This document shows, piece after piece, positions 46,859 to 58,807 of a stretch of 64,000 nt of DNA (its first letter is position 1; every line of letters begins with the position of its first letter). A program made the position numbers and the translations under genes. A model generated the notes under the pieces. It did not search any database. It saw only the letters and a program-made list of their open reading frames with translations, and was not told the DNA's origin. Source of the DNA: Rhizoclosmatium globosum (Eukaryota > Chytridiomycota > Chytridiomycetes > Chytridiales > Chytriomycetaceae); NCBI GenBank assembly GCA_002104985.1, contig MCGO01000061.1:124001-188000 (forward strand), in the 5' to 3' direction.

Positions 46859-47720
46859 ATGAGTCAAAGAGAAAGCCAAGTTGAATCACATCAAGAGACG
46901 TCAGTGCCTACAGGCTCCCACCACAACCTCCTCTCTCCCACCGAAGACCATAAGATTTACACGACACCACCAGAGATTTCCATTCCGCCTCCAACTCCTC
47001 CCCAACCACCCTTCTTCTTTCTACCACCCATCAAAAAGACTTCCAAAATGACATCTCCAACTTCCGCCACCACACACTTTGACCTCGAGAATTTCAACCC
47101 AGAAGATTGGAAGAAAGACATTGTCGCCGGCCGTATCATTTGTGTCGCGATCGGTATGCTTACCATGTTATTTAATTGCACAACCTCTCTAACCGTGACA
47201 AACGTAATTCTCACAATAAAACAAGATGGTTCCGACGACGGCTCAAAGGCTTTCTACTGGGCCTTGAACAACCTCATCAAACCATCAACTGGAATCAACA
47301 ACAAACTTGTCCTCCTCAGTACGTCCATAATAATAATATACCACCACAAATTCTAATATCACGATATTTCTCCAGCTTGTATCCCTGCATCAGCACCAGA
47401 CTCCGCCCGTCTCGAATCAAACGCGCTCCTCAAAAAGTACGCGGACCTCGTGAAAGCTGCGAACCTCGTTGTCCCCTACGCGCGATTTTGCTTAAGGGAG
47501 AAGTACGCACGCAGTTGTGTGACGTTGCTGTGGAGTTGAAGGCGGATTTGTTTGTGATTGGGACTCGCGGGCTAGGTAAATAGACTTTTTTTTTTGGAGA
47601 TTTCGTTTTTTTGTGGGTGCTAAATATGGTGATGTAGGTGCGTTGAAGCGTGCAGTGTTGGGAAGTGTGAGTGACTATGTGAGTAAGAACTGTGAGTGTA
47701 CAGTTGTTATCGCGAAGTAA
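46859..47720 (+). CDS. Universal stress protein (UspA fold), copy A
   Basis: Three or four exons. The core starts DWKKDIVAGRIICVAIDGSD and continues SKAFYWALNNLIKPSTGINN, a C-terminal half with LLKKYADLVKAANLVVP, and ADLFVIGTRGLGALKRAVLG then SVSDYV. The GxxGx9GS pattern is the ATP-binding signature of UspA proteins. One extra C in the CCCC run at 47473-47476 is required; the downstream frame then matches copy B exactly (LRAILLKGEVRTQLCDVA). The start could be 46859 or the ATG at 47048, which aligns with copy B. Small cytosolic nucleotide-binding stress protein. Confidence 0.75.
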
Positions 47721-47962
47721 CGTATTATGGGTCAATTATATCCTTTTCTCCCTCCACTTCTTTAGAGACAAATAAATAACTTTAACCTTTTTGATTGTTC
47801 AATCGATTTGATTCAATAATCAATCATTCTGAGTGTCCCAACAAGACCCGCCTTTGTTCCGTTCGTTGGTCTGGGCTCTTGGTCTCATTGTTTTGATGAC
47901 TTAACTTTCATGTTCAATTTCAAAGAAGCTAATAATCCTTATTGTCCAGAGATCTTCAAAGG

Positions 47963-50717
47963 ATGTTCTCCATAATGCTTCTCCTTCTTGTCCCTCCTGT
48001 ACTTCTGGCAAGCCACGTTGCTGGCATCACAGTTGTAAAAGGTGGCGGCTCCACATTTCCTCAGCAACCGTATGTTGCTGCTGTGTCAGACTTCAATAAT
48101 ATGTATTGTGAGTTCGATTCAATCTTTTCCATTCTCAAAAGATCCTAATGCCGTATTGTACATTTGTAAAGACGGTGTTCAAATGTCGTACAACGCCACG
48201 AATTCCCAAACTGGACAACAATCAACCGCGTCCGGTATAATCGACTGGGGAGGCAGCGATACGGACGTTCAGCCAAACATCCCCGGATCAGAAAATCTAG
48301 TCGTTCTACCAGCAATTGCAGGTGGCCTTCTCATCGTGCACAACCTCCCAGGCCTCGGTGAAATGCCGCTGAAGCTCAGTCGAAAAGTGCTACCACGAAT
48401 TTTCGATGGAACAATACAGAAATGGAATGACTCACGTATCTTGAAAGACAATCCGTTTCTAGCAAACAACAGTGCCCGAATCCGCGTGGTCAGACAAGCC
48501 GCGACAAAGGGAAGTACGGTCACGTTTTCCAAGTTTCTGGCAATGTTGGATGCTGAGAACGGGATCTCACCTTCACCGCATTTGAAACCTGAGACGTTAC
48601 AATCAGTCAACTCGTCTCTCTTAGCCAAGAACCCAACAGCCATCAATACACTGGTTGGCGCAATTCCCAATACGATCGGATATCTTAACCAGTATGAAGC
48701 TCAAGACGCTATCATGATGAAAGATTCTACCGTTCAAGCTGCGATGATCCAGCACCATGATGGAACGTTTGTTGGGTGGTCTACTGACTCTGTCAAAGCC
48801 GCTGTAACAGGAATCCCAGATGGCGTGATCCAAAACGCGTCACTCCAAACTAATTTGGTTGCGTTCGATTCACCTGTGAAAGGAGCTTACCCACTCTCTG
48901 TCATATCGAATTTCGTTCTCAATCCTACAAATTTGTCAAGTAACTCTTTAAAAGCCGTTACAACGCTCAAGTTCTTGTGGATGTTTCTTCAGAGTCCTCA
49001 GGTGAATCTAGCTTTATATTTGCGCTCATTTAAGTATTAACAGTTATCTCAAACAGTATGCCAGTCAATTTTCTTACACTTCCATTTCAAACACGACAGC
49101 AGGACTTAAAACTCTCAATTTTTTGAAGTCAATGAACTACTCAAATGGTGCTCCAATGTACGGCCAGTCAATTTGTGATGTCGATGTGGACGGGACTTAC
49201 AAAAATGCTTGTATTCATGGACGCTGCATTGACCCATACCCGTTTCAAGCCCCCGATCAAGTCTGTGTCTGCGATTATGGATACCAAAACGTAAACAAGA
49301 ACGATTGCAGTGAACCCACACCAGTATTCACGCCTGGGTTTGTAAGCAAAATTCAAATCGCTCTGTTTCTTGTTGGAACCACAATTTTGTTGATCATGGG
49401 CTATTGTATCATTACAAAACGAAATGCGCCAGACGTAAAAGCGATTTCTCCTTTATGTTGCATTTTCATTCTCACAGGCTGTCTCGTTGGTACAGCTGCG
49501 ATTCTCACACAAGGATTATCAACTTCAAGCACCGTTTGTCATGCACATGCAATTCTCCCAGCAGTCGCGTTTGGATGATCTTCAGCATGATTCTTGCTAA
49601 AGCGATTCGAATCTTCCTTATCTTTGGATACTCCAAAATCGCGAGATCGCGTTTCTTGAAGGACGATTTTTTGATTGCATGTTGTTCCATGGTCTCTGTT
49701 TTTGAAGGTGTGTTTGCAAACAGAGTGTTGGATGGGTCTGGTGTGGAGCCTCGTTTGCAAACGTTTGAGGGATCTTCGGATACATTGTGGGCGTGCGCTT
49801 CAGCTGATGATAAAGAAGACACGACGAATCGATTGTTTGGTGGGTTACTTGGATTCAATGCTATTTTATTAGTTCTTTGCATTGTTATGGGTTGGATGAC
49901 GAGAAAGGCATCAGAGAAGTTTGATGAAAGCAGGAAAGTGGGGATCGTTGTTGCGATCAGTACGCTGTTTGTCGTGCTTGACCTTGTAAGTTTATTACAG
50001 TAAACCATCCACATAAATATTAATTCTTCACATATAGGGCGTCAATCTTGGCATACCACAACAATCTGAAGGAATGTTCAATGTGCGCCGTATATTTGAT
50101 TCTGTCACTATTTTTCTTGTTGCAATTGCGACTCCATCAATCTTGTTTTCAAAAGCGCTGGGATTCGCAAACAACCAGCCAGAATGGAAATATTTCGCAT
50201 AACACCAGCGACATCAACTCAACTCAAGCTGACCAAAACGACGGGCTTGTAAAAACTTATATGGTATGATTTAGCCTCCAGGGTCTTCCTCCACTAACTT
50301 TCAGAATAGTTCCACACTGGACTCAAGTTGAATCGCCCAACATCTCTTTGGAAATCTGCAGTCTTCATGGTGATGCCTGATCTCGATCTTCTCATAATTC
50401 TTAGCGAGAGCAACAACGGGACCTACACATTTTCTCAATCCAACATCAATATTCAGGAAAAGACGACGAAAGCTGCGAAGGCAAAGTCAGAGGAATGTAT
50501 TGAGCTTTTGTTGGGTACAAGAAAGACGTCCTATTTGGTCGAATTTCCTCATAAGGAAAAGATGGATGAGTTCCGAACTTTACGAGCTTCGTCTGGAATG
50601 AAGAAAGTCGGGCAAGGTAATTCATTAGGAAATTCGTCCAAAGGCAGAGACAAGGCTTCGGCTTCAAATCTTGCCACAATCGCGGTCACACATCGCGCAT
50701 CACTGCAAGAAATCTAG
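47963..50717 (+). CDS. Class C GPCR with bacterial PstS-like phosphate-binding ectodomain
   Basis: Signal peptide (MFSIMLLLLVPPVLLASHVA), then a PstS-type binding protein: TVVKGGGSTFPQQPYVAAVS at the N-terminus, GIIDWGGSDTDVQP, FDGTIQKWNDSRI, VVRQAATKGSTVTFSKFLAM and AYPLSVISNFVLNP. These match the GaGSTFp, DFGgSD and GxIxxWND signatures of phosphate-binding proteins. A Cys-rich EGF-like piece follows (CDVDVDGTYKNACIHGRCID). Then come seven membrane helices of the class C type, with a family-like LLVLCIVMGWMTRKASEKFD and ESRKVGIVVAIST. A cytosolic tail follows. Short introns occur near 48107-48142, 49002-49056, 49987-50037 and 50268-50309. Two extra bases are needed (TTT at 49570-49572; near 50190). 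It probably senses an extracellular anion such as phosphate through a G protein. Confidence 0.8.
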
Positions 50718-50848
50718 GAAAATTCTTAAATTTTCAATATTTTCAAATTTTATCGAGTAGTTTTTGTATGGCCATTGCTAAGAATACAATTTTATTGGTT
50801 AAAACTTCGCCTGCCCATAATCGTCCCAACCTCTTATCGTTGTGACAG

Positions 50849-50965
50849 TTGTTTGCGTTTACGAGCGTATTGCTCGAAAGAACTGTAACTGTGACCAAAG
50901 GAGGAGGAACAACGTTTCCTCATCTACCATATTCCAGCGCTGTCGCTGATTTCAACCAGCTTAAT
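50849..50965 (+). pseudogene. Relic of a second PstS-like receptor (N-terminal fragment)
   Basis: A short open stretch reads LFAFTSVLLERTVTVTKGGG, then TTFPHLPYSSAVADFNQL. It parallels the start of the receptor at 47963 (TVVKGGGSTFPQQPYVAAVS). The rest of the gene is missing. It lies just before USP copy B, as expected if a USP-receptor block was duplicated and one receptor lost. Confidence 0.65.
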
Positions 50966-51179
50966 CAAAAGACTATTTATTTTAATGAACATAAAACGTA
51001 CAACATTCAATGCCATTCTCATTTTATTTAGAAAATCTTTGAAACAATTTCGCGAAGTTGCAAGTGTGACTCACACTCGTCAACTTGACTCAAAACCCTT
51101 CTCAAGAAATATAAGAACCTTCCTCGTCTCCCAGCTTCTGACCTGGCATTGAAAATCAAACCGAAAAATAAAGACAAAC

Positions 51180-51790
51180 ATGGCATCTTGGACCGCAACA
51201 CACACTACAAAGGACTTCCAAGACCTCGAGAAGTTTAACCCAGAAGACTGGAAGAAAGATATCGTCGGAGGTCGCATCATCTGCGTTGCGATTGGTTCGT
51301 AGTTTCTTTTTCATCTGTGGTTCAATATCGCGTGGTTCTGATGATCATATCCACAGATGGATCAGATGACGGCTCAAAAGCGTTCTATTGGGCGTTGAAC
51401 AACCTAATTAAACCATCGACTGGAATCAATAACAAGCTTGTTCTTATGAGTACGTGCCAATTACTCGCTATGGTTGATTCCTAGGAAGCTAATCTCATCG
51501 TCACAGCCTGTATCGCAGCCGATGTACCAGAACCAAAAGCTCTTGAGGCACAAGCTCTTCTTAAAAAATACGTTGACCTGGTTCGAACTGCGAACGTGAC
51601 GGTTCCTCTAAGAGCGACGTTGTTGAAGGGTGATGTTCGAGTACAGCTCTGCGATGTAGCTGCAGAAGTGCTGGCTGACGTTTTCGTTATTGGAACGCGA
51701 GGACTTGGTGCACTGAAGAGAGCTGTTCTCGGAAGTGTCAGCGATTATGTGAGCAAGCATTGTGAATGCACAGTAATTATTGCCAAGTAA
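51180..51790 (+). CDS. Universal stress protein (UspA fold), copy B
   Basis: Three exons, no frame problem. Begins MASWTATHTTKDFQDLEKFN, then DWKKDIVGGRIICVAIDGSD, ALNNLIKPSTGINNKLVLM and a third exon with LLKKYVDLVRTANVTVPLRA and FVIGTRGLGALKRAVLGSVS. It has the ATP-binding GxxGx9GS signature. Nearly all core positions agree with copy A. A poly(A)-like AATAAA signal lies near 51840. Confidence 0.82.
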
Positions 51791-51915
51791 CGATCTGGTG
51801 AACTCTTCTATGTACATCATAAATTAGTCGACAAGTTGTAATAAAAGACATTGTTATTGGTTGTAGAGTTATGGTCAAAGAATAGGATTTACAAGTCGTC
51901 CAGTTCCTCCATCCA

Positions 51916-54900
51916 ATGTCCTTCAGTTGGGATGCCGTAGAGCAACGTACAAGATTGAAGCAAGAAAGTGATAAAGCGTTGAAAGAGTACTTGTTGCATC
52001 AGCAAGCAGAAACAAAGAATAGGTAGAACTCCACTTCAGTTCCTCTGTTCCAATTAGTCTTTGACCCACTCGATTCTCCTAGAAAGCTTGCCGAGAAGCA
52101 AAATGATATCGCGGAATATCAACGAAGCACTGGAATTATTGGAACAAATCTTGCAGTAAGTTCAAGTTGTTGGGCCAGAAGTCCCTCCAAACTCAACGCT
52201 TTCACCTCAGCCTCGATCAACCAACGCTGCTTCTTTCGCGGATCCAAGATCGTTTTATCCACCGCCACCAACGCAGCCGCAACAATCAAATGGCCTCCAA
52301 CTTGCCCCCGCCGCCGGCCCTCGCTTCAGCCCAACGCCGCCGCCTATCCCACGCGGTGATTACTCATCAAGCTACAAGCTCTCGTCGTCGGACATCATCG
52401 CCCAGCCAGCATCGCTCGACCAGGCCCTCATCTCGCCAACATCGCTCATCACACAAGACTTTCTCTCAAAACTCCGCTTCGCCGAAGAACAACTCGAAAA
52501 CGAACGGCGATCGCGAACGTGGCTTGAAACCGAGCTGCAGCTGTCAAAGGCCCAGCTGGCGACTCTCACTGCCAAAGTTGACAAGCTCGCGGACCAGGCG
52601 GCCGCAGACAACTTGGACAGAAAGGAACTGCAGCGCATTGTTATTGATCACGAACGACGCGCTGCAGCGGTTGGACAAGAAATGAAAATGGGTTGGGAAA
52701 AGGGTTATATGAAGCTACAAACAATCGTGTCCGAACTGGTTGCGCGACAGAGAAGCATCGAAGGCCGTGAGACGGAAGAAGGAGAAAGAATCCGCCATTT
52801 ATCTGATGAATTGAATTCATTAAGGTTCAGAGTGGAAGGATTTGGCTTATTGGCAAATGAAGTGGGAAACGAAGTCAAGGCAAAAACACGGGAATGGGAG
52901 GTTGAAGCTGGTCGAGGAAGTGAAGTCATGCGAGTTGTAAGAGATCACGAGAGTGCACTAGGAGCTTTGCACCAGGTAAGGCTTCATGGTTAAACTGACC
53001 AAACAATCTAAAAGTATCCAATCAGAGTATTGACGCAAACACAGATTCGCTGAGTAAGAAACTCGAAATGAGTCTTTTGGAAATCCGGCAACGTGTGGAT
53101 GCCGAGTCTCGCGCTCGATTCCAATTTGAGAATGGAATGCGCGAGCTCTTCTCGGAAGTGAAGAAGTGTGTATCTAATCAAGATCGAGAAATGATGGAAA
53201 GGATTGAAGGTGCTCGACAGCAAGCGGGAGTAGCATTCGATCGTGAACGGATGGAACGAGAAAGGGGATTAACGGGAGTCATGGAGGATGTGCGGTTGCT
53301 TGAGCGCGGAGTGAAAGAGATTGTCAACGTTGCTATGGATAAACTGGGAAGTCAAGTCGGAGGTATTGAAGATACTGTGCAAGCTGAACGACAAGCTCGA
53401 TCTAAATTTGAGCAAAGTGTTAAAGCAGAAGTTGAGGAAGGCTTCAAGTTGATTCAACACGCGGTCTTAAAAAAGTTCGAGGAGCTTCAGTTGATGCAAG
53501 TTGAAGTGCGGCAAAGTGTCGGTAATGCGGTTAAGGCCCTGAAAGAAAGTATCTTGCTCGTCGAACGGACAACGGATCAGAAAATGGGATCGGTAGAGGA
53601 GGTTCTTCGAGCCGAAATACGATCACGAATGGAAACGGACAGAGTTGTCGGTGAAGTGCGAAAAGAAATGGAAGCCGCAGCTTTGGCGACTGAAAGACGA
53701 GCCATGACTGCAATATCACAAGCGGTTGAAGAAGCCAGAGAAACGTCAACGAAAATCGAAGAGGAGCTAAAAGTCACAGCAGAACAACTCATTGCAGCTA
53801 AAACGCGATCGATTGATGATTTGGAAAACCAAATGGAGCTCTTGAGAAAGCGGATTATTGAATCCGATGCCGAAACAAACTCTAAAGTTAGAATCGCGCA
53901 TTTGGCCGCTGAGCAACTAGGCCGTACAGCCCAAGCCTCTCTAGAAGTCTTTGAAACTCGAGTTGAAGCTAAATTCTCGGCGGAAAACGAAAAACTGGAT
54001 GAACTGCATGGAAAAATCAAGCTTTTGGAGGATCAGTCTGAATACACAAAGTCCGAAATAGAAGACAAACTCAACTTCCGGTCGCTGCAAACTGAAAGTA
54101 CAATGGCTGCGTTCAAAGAAGAGCTTGAATTGCGAGTTACGAAGTCGGATGTTGTGGATTTGGAAACAAAGCTTGAAGCTTCCGTCGCTGCAGTGAAGTC
54201 CAACGTAACTGCTATAGGCCTGTCCCTCCAAGTCACGCGCGATGATATAGAGCAAAAACCATCCAAAAAAGATTTGGATGACGCTGAAACCCGGCTAAAA
54301 GCACACTTTGCAGCCATCACGCTTCGAGTTGGTGAAATCGACCAAACAATCCTCCAGATCAAAGAAAGTCTCTCAGATAAATTGAATCGAAAAGAACTTG
54401 ATGACCATGAAACGAATCTCAAAACGGCTATACTGAATCTGGAGCTAAAATCACTGTCAACAACCGAGTACTTGGAAAACGTGAAGTTGGAAATGTTGGA
54501 AAAGGCAGGAAAGAAGAGTTTGCAAGACCAGGATGATCGAATCAAGAATTATATGATGGAGTTGGATACAAAGGGGATGGAAATTGAGGAGAATTGAGGT
54601 CTATAAAGGATGCAATCGGAATGCGAGTAACAAGACTTGAACTAGAAGATATGGAGAAAAAACTGAGTGATTTGGTGGCTGGAGTTCAGGATCGAATGGG
54701 AGAGATCAGTGCATCTGTTGCAGAAGCAAAGACCGAGATAAGTCAAACGATGCATGATGTGAGTCAACATCCCCATTTACTCTTGGTTCATAATTTTTCA
54801 TTAGGACGTCGAAGAAATGGTGGCTTCAATCAATGGTGCTTTGGATGCAGTTCAAGCTCGTGCCGACAAGATAGACAACAGTGTCGAAGGCATGAAACTC

Positions 54901-55880
54901 CGTCTATCAGAAGCGGAAAACTCATCCAGGTCTCGTATACAGCTGTTTACGAATTCAGTAGAAACCATGGTCGCGGATAATACGATCGCGATCGACAAAG
55001 CCAAAGAGCTGTGCCTCCAACAAATCAAGGACGTTTCAGAAAAAGTGGATGTTTTGCCTAAACAGATCCAAGCAAACGAAGCTGATCTTGAAGAGTTCAA
55101 GAAGCGCGTTATGGAAGTCGTGAGAGTCGAAACAGAGCGATTGAATTCGGGTCTGGAGGATGTTAGGGGTTCTTTGGGGACAAAGGTTTCTGAAGCAACA
55201 TTGGAACAGTTGCAGGGCGAGGTTACCAAGAATTTGCATCGACTTACGGCGCAGCAAGAGATTGAAGCTATGGCGATTGAAACCATGAAAGTGAAAGTTA
55301 GCGAGGCAGAGGCGTTTTCACGAGACTCAATGCGGGAGTTCAGGGCGGGGTTGGAGAAATCCGCTGACGAGCAAGCCAGTGCTATTCGAGCATGGAGAGA
55401 CTCCTATTCAAAGAGGTTCGAAGAACTTGACGGTCGGACAATAATGATACCCAAAATGCTGGATCAAACGTGGGCTGAGCTTCGAAAGATTCGGTTTGAC
55501 ATTGATGAAAGGATTCGAAATGAGTTGAGTCATTTGGAGAAGGATTTGACAATGACGAAAGGAGAAATGGCGACCAAAGTATCAAACAAAATCTGGATTA
55601 TGCGGTATCCATCACAGTGAGTCCGTTCAACTCTCGGCTGGACCGGTTGAACCATGATATTGATGAACTAAGGGCATTGACTGCGAAACTGCAAGGGGAG
55701 ATAAGTGGAAAGCTGTACAGTGGATATGGAGAGTTTTCGAACTTAAGTTCAGGAGTAAATTATCACAAGCCGCAACTGTTTGCGCCAACGCGTAGTGGAC
55801 CAGATCCTAATTTAGAGAGGATAGCTGATAATGCAGAAAGTAAACGACCGAGTTCAGAACCAGAAAAGGAGGAATATTAA
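51916..55880 (+). CDS. Long coiled-coil protein
   Basis: About 1250 residues in at least five exons. The short N-terminal part (MSFSWDAVEQRTRLKQESDK) is helical, followed by a Pro-rich linker (about 52205-52370). Nearly continuous heptad-type coiled coil then runs to 55.7 kb, in which groups of the form RAEIRSRMETD, ERQARSKFEQ and AESRARFQFE repeat. It resembles large structural proteins of cytoskeleton, centrosome or flagellum, but no specific family is recognised. Two extra bases are needed (near 54595 and 55587); the frames on either side are both coiled coil. The tail ends RPSSEPEKEEY. Confidence 0.65.
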
Positions 55881-58003
55881 CATATATTCTAAATAAAGCA
55901 TTATATACAGTATATAGAAAGTTAACAACATTACGATTTGGTCGGAGCTGAGGATCGCGGTCATGTTGGAAGGTGGGTTTGAGTGCTGATTTAGATGAAA
56001 GAAACAAATAGTTGGATAGAAGTATAGAGTGTATGTAGAAAGCATCATAAAATCAAAACAACGTATATATAGAAAGAAACGGAAGCAGCACACAAGACCG
56101 GGTATTTAATGAAGTTCTATGGAGCACTGCAATCATGGAGGAACAAGAGAACAGCCATTCCATCCCGACTTAACGGGCAGTAACAGCTGGAACCTCATCA
56201 AATACCGAAAGTACGAGGAACTTGAGAGAAAGAAGGATAGCGGGTAAAAGTGTCGTGTAGATTGAAAAACAAGCAGGATTCACAGCCAGCGCGAAAAACA
56301 AGATTCCTTTCAATGGAACCTGGAGATCCAAGAAAGAGACTCCGCTTTACTCATTGTCTCTTCTCCTGAACACTCCGCCGTGCCATCATGGCGGTACCTC
56401 CAAAAGGCCCTTTTGCTCACTACGACCAAGTCTCAAAGCACGGTGTTATCGGTGCTAGTATAGAATCGTGGTGACAGAAGGAAAACATGGTGAGGGTGCT
56501 CGTAAAACAGTGAGTGGATCCAGTCATTCTGACAATTCTGTGTGTTGAGTCAGTGGACGAAGACAAAGAGTATGGCTGATTCTTACAGTTACCGGGGAGA
56601 AGATGTGATTGGTCGCATTTGATGGATAGTATCAGAGAGACTGATCGGCACTTGGATGACTGTGTTTGGTTTGACGTTAATCAAAAAATATGAACGTAAG
56701 CACCAGGAGTCCAAGACAATAAGAGGACACGCCCTCCTGCAATAAGAAGCTCGAAGTTGAAGTTAAGGCGTTGTGGATTGTGCAGCAGGTTGATACGCCA
56801 CATCAACTGCATGGTTCTAAAGGCGGGACCACAGTCTGATGCTGATGCCAGAAGGTATTTGACGCGTCTATTTAAAGCGGTCTAAACCTTCGACGCTGAT
56901 GATGGCTGGAGAAATGGATGAGGCTGATGGTGGCGAGGAGGGAAGCTGTTGATTGGGATCGAAACGTGTTTTTGGGGAAAGCTTTGTCTCAAAGCGCCGG
57001 GCGCTTTCTTTTTTCCCTCAGAATGCGCGTTTGTTTACATGTGCAAAAAAGCGCAAAAAAGGTAGCCAATCAGAATGCGCGTGGAGATGGCTGGGAAAGA
57101 TTTCTTGCTGTTTGGGCAAAAAACAGGCAGGTTTTTTTCCTTTAAATAGTGGACGTACCACCCCTCCTCGACTTCCATGAAACTGGCTCCTCCTCCTCTT
57201 CTTCCCTGGTCTGGACTGGTACCGACCCTCGGCTCTTCGCAAGTTCTCCAGACTGGTACCATGACTCAAGCTCGGCTTCGGACTTCTGGTTCTCTCCATT
57301 CCCACTCGGCTCGGCCTCGGACCATCGAATCTTTCAAGCAGACGCGTCCAAGACCATCCCGCATCAACATCAGACTGTGGTCCCCGCCTCCAGGATACTG
57401 TGTGGATCAATTGCGTAGGATCCCTCAGCTCCGCCTCCAGGGTTCACGTGTTGCACTGAGGTGGTGGGCAACACTCGGTGCTGACACGTGAAGAATGCGG
57501 ATTTGTGAACTGGGCAGAAGTGGGTTCGGCCCACGCTGTCCTTTCTTCGCCGAGCCCTACCACAACCAACTTGGCAAGATCGGGATCTTAGACAATGGAA
57601 ATTATAGGTTTATGTTTATTGAATGTTCAGTAATGTTATTGAAGTTTTCCCCAATATCAGCGTGGTTCCCCGCCTCCAGGACCACCATTGTTGATGGGAT
57701 GGATCAACCTTGGCTCCGACTCCAGGGTCCTTGTGTCGCACTGAGGGGGTAGGCTACACTCAGTGCAGATGCTTGGAAGAACGGGATGCTTGTGGTATGT
57801 GGATGGTCGGCTTAGTACACCTCCCGTCCCTGGCCGTGCTCGACCACACCCCCCTTACTTGGCTTCGGATTCTAGATCTGGATTGCTACAAGTTATTCTT
57901 CTAAACTTTGCCTTAATAAACAATCGACTTCATTCACATTTTAATTATGAAATTTAAAATGAAACAACTTAAAGATGTTTGCCATTTCAAACCAAGCTGC
58001 ATA
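55881..58003. other. 2.1 kb gene-free region with degenerate direct repeat
   Basis: No frame with protein-like composition on either strand. The left part (to about 56.9 kb) looks like ordinary unique spacer. The right part (57.1-57.9 kb) is rich in CTCC/CAGG and holds a two-copy repeat described separately. It could be a decayed element or a non-coding transcript; nothing identifiable as tRNA, rRNA or snRNA. Confidence 0.4.
57377..57890. repeat. Two degenerate direct copies of a unit of 200 bp or more, about 285 bp apart
   Basis: Copy 1 at about 57377-57600 and copy 2 at about 57662-57890 share GTGGTCCCCGCCTCCAGGA, GGATCAA, CTCCAGGGTT/TCC, GTTGCACTGAGG/GTCGCACTGAGG, ACACTCGGTGC/ACACTCAGTGC, GAAGAA and CCACAACC/CCACACCC in the same order. 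Divergence is high, with small gaps. Confidence 0.65.
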
Positions 58004-58540
58004 CTACTGAAACAATAAACGACCCACAAAAACAGGCGCGCGGGTCATGGGATTCGCAGTGACTACACGTTTATCCAAGATTGTGTAGATTGTGCCCAAG
58101 TAAGACCCCACAGGAAGCGCAGCTGCGCACACTCCTTGCATGAATACGTCAGCTTCAATCGAGGTCAAGCGACTCGCAACAGCCATCGCCTGTTCAGTTG
58201 TGTTTGGAGCGACGAGGACACTCCCAAATGCGCCGCCTCCCACTTGAGCACATGATTGGACAATGTCGGATTGAAGCGATGCAAGAGAGACAAGGCCAGG
58301 AGAGAGAAAAGGTGGGCGAAGGGCCCCGTTCGCCAAAGCGTTGTTTGCAGAGGCAACGAAGGCGAGACAGGCGGTCTGGTTCCATGCAAAGAGAATACCA
58401 GGATCATCTTCAGTAATGGTGAGTAACTTGAGGTGCTTCTTCACGGCATTCAGAGTTTGGGCTGAAACGTGGTTGGACGCGGTGATCATTTCACGGTAAC
58501 CAGTTTCCGTTTTTTCAAGTTCTAACAGATGCATCACCAT
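58004..58540 (-). CDS. Unrecognised globular protein
   Basis: 178 residues, single exon from ATG 58540. Composition is that of a folded soluble protein (GILFAWNQTACLAFVASANN; VASRLTSIEADVFMQGVCAA), with a C-terminal GTIYTILDKRVVTANPMTRA. No signal, membrane segment or known motif. An upstream exon is possible. It stands alone between two gene-poor stretches. Confidence 0.5.
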   Translation of the reverse strand: MVMHLLELEKTETGYREMITASNHVSAQTLNAVKKHLKLLTITEDDPGILFAWNQTACLAFVASANNALANGALRPPFLSPGLVSLASLQSDIVQSCAQVGGGAFGSVLVAPNTTEQAMAVASRLTSIEADVFMQGVCAAALPVGSYLGTIYTILDKRVVTANPMTRAPVFVGRLLFQ

Positions 58541-58807
58541 ATGAAATCTCTATATTTTAGAATAATGTATTCTCATTATGAAAAGTTCGATCGATCGATG
58601 CATGTAGTTTGAGCAATGAAACATACAGTAACCTAACCTTCATCGCAATTTATGAATACCATGTACATCTTTATTATACTTGTTATATTTACGTTGGTTG
58701 ATTGATTGATGTAATCAAATGCGCCTTCCAGCACCTGTATTTTTAGAACATCCGCCACATCAGAAAACCTGCCCTCAATTACTCTTCACCACGAGAAGAA
58801 AAAACGC

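Noticed and set aside
57018..57491. Open frames on both strands in the 57 kb spacer
   Set aside because: Composition follows CT/GC-rich repeats, no splice continuation and no domain; treated as non-coding.
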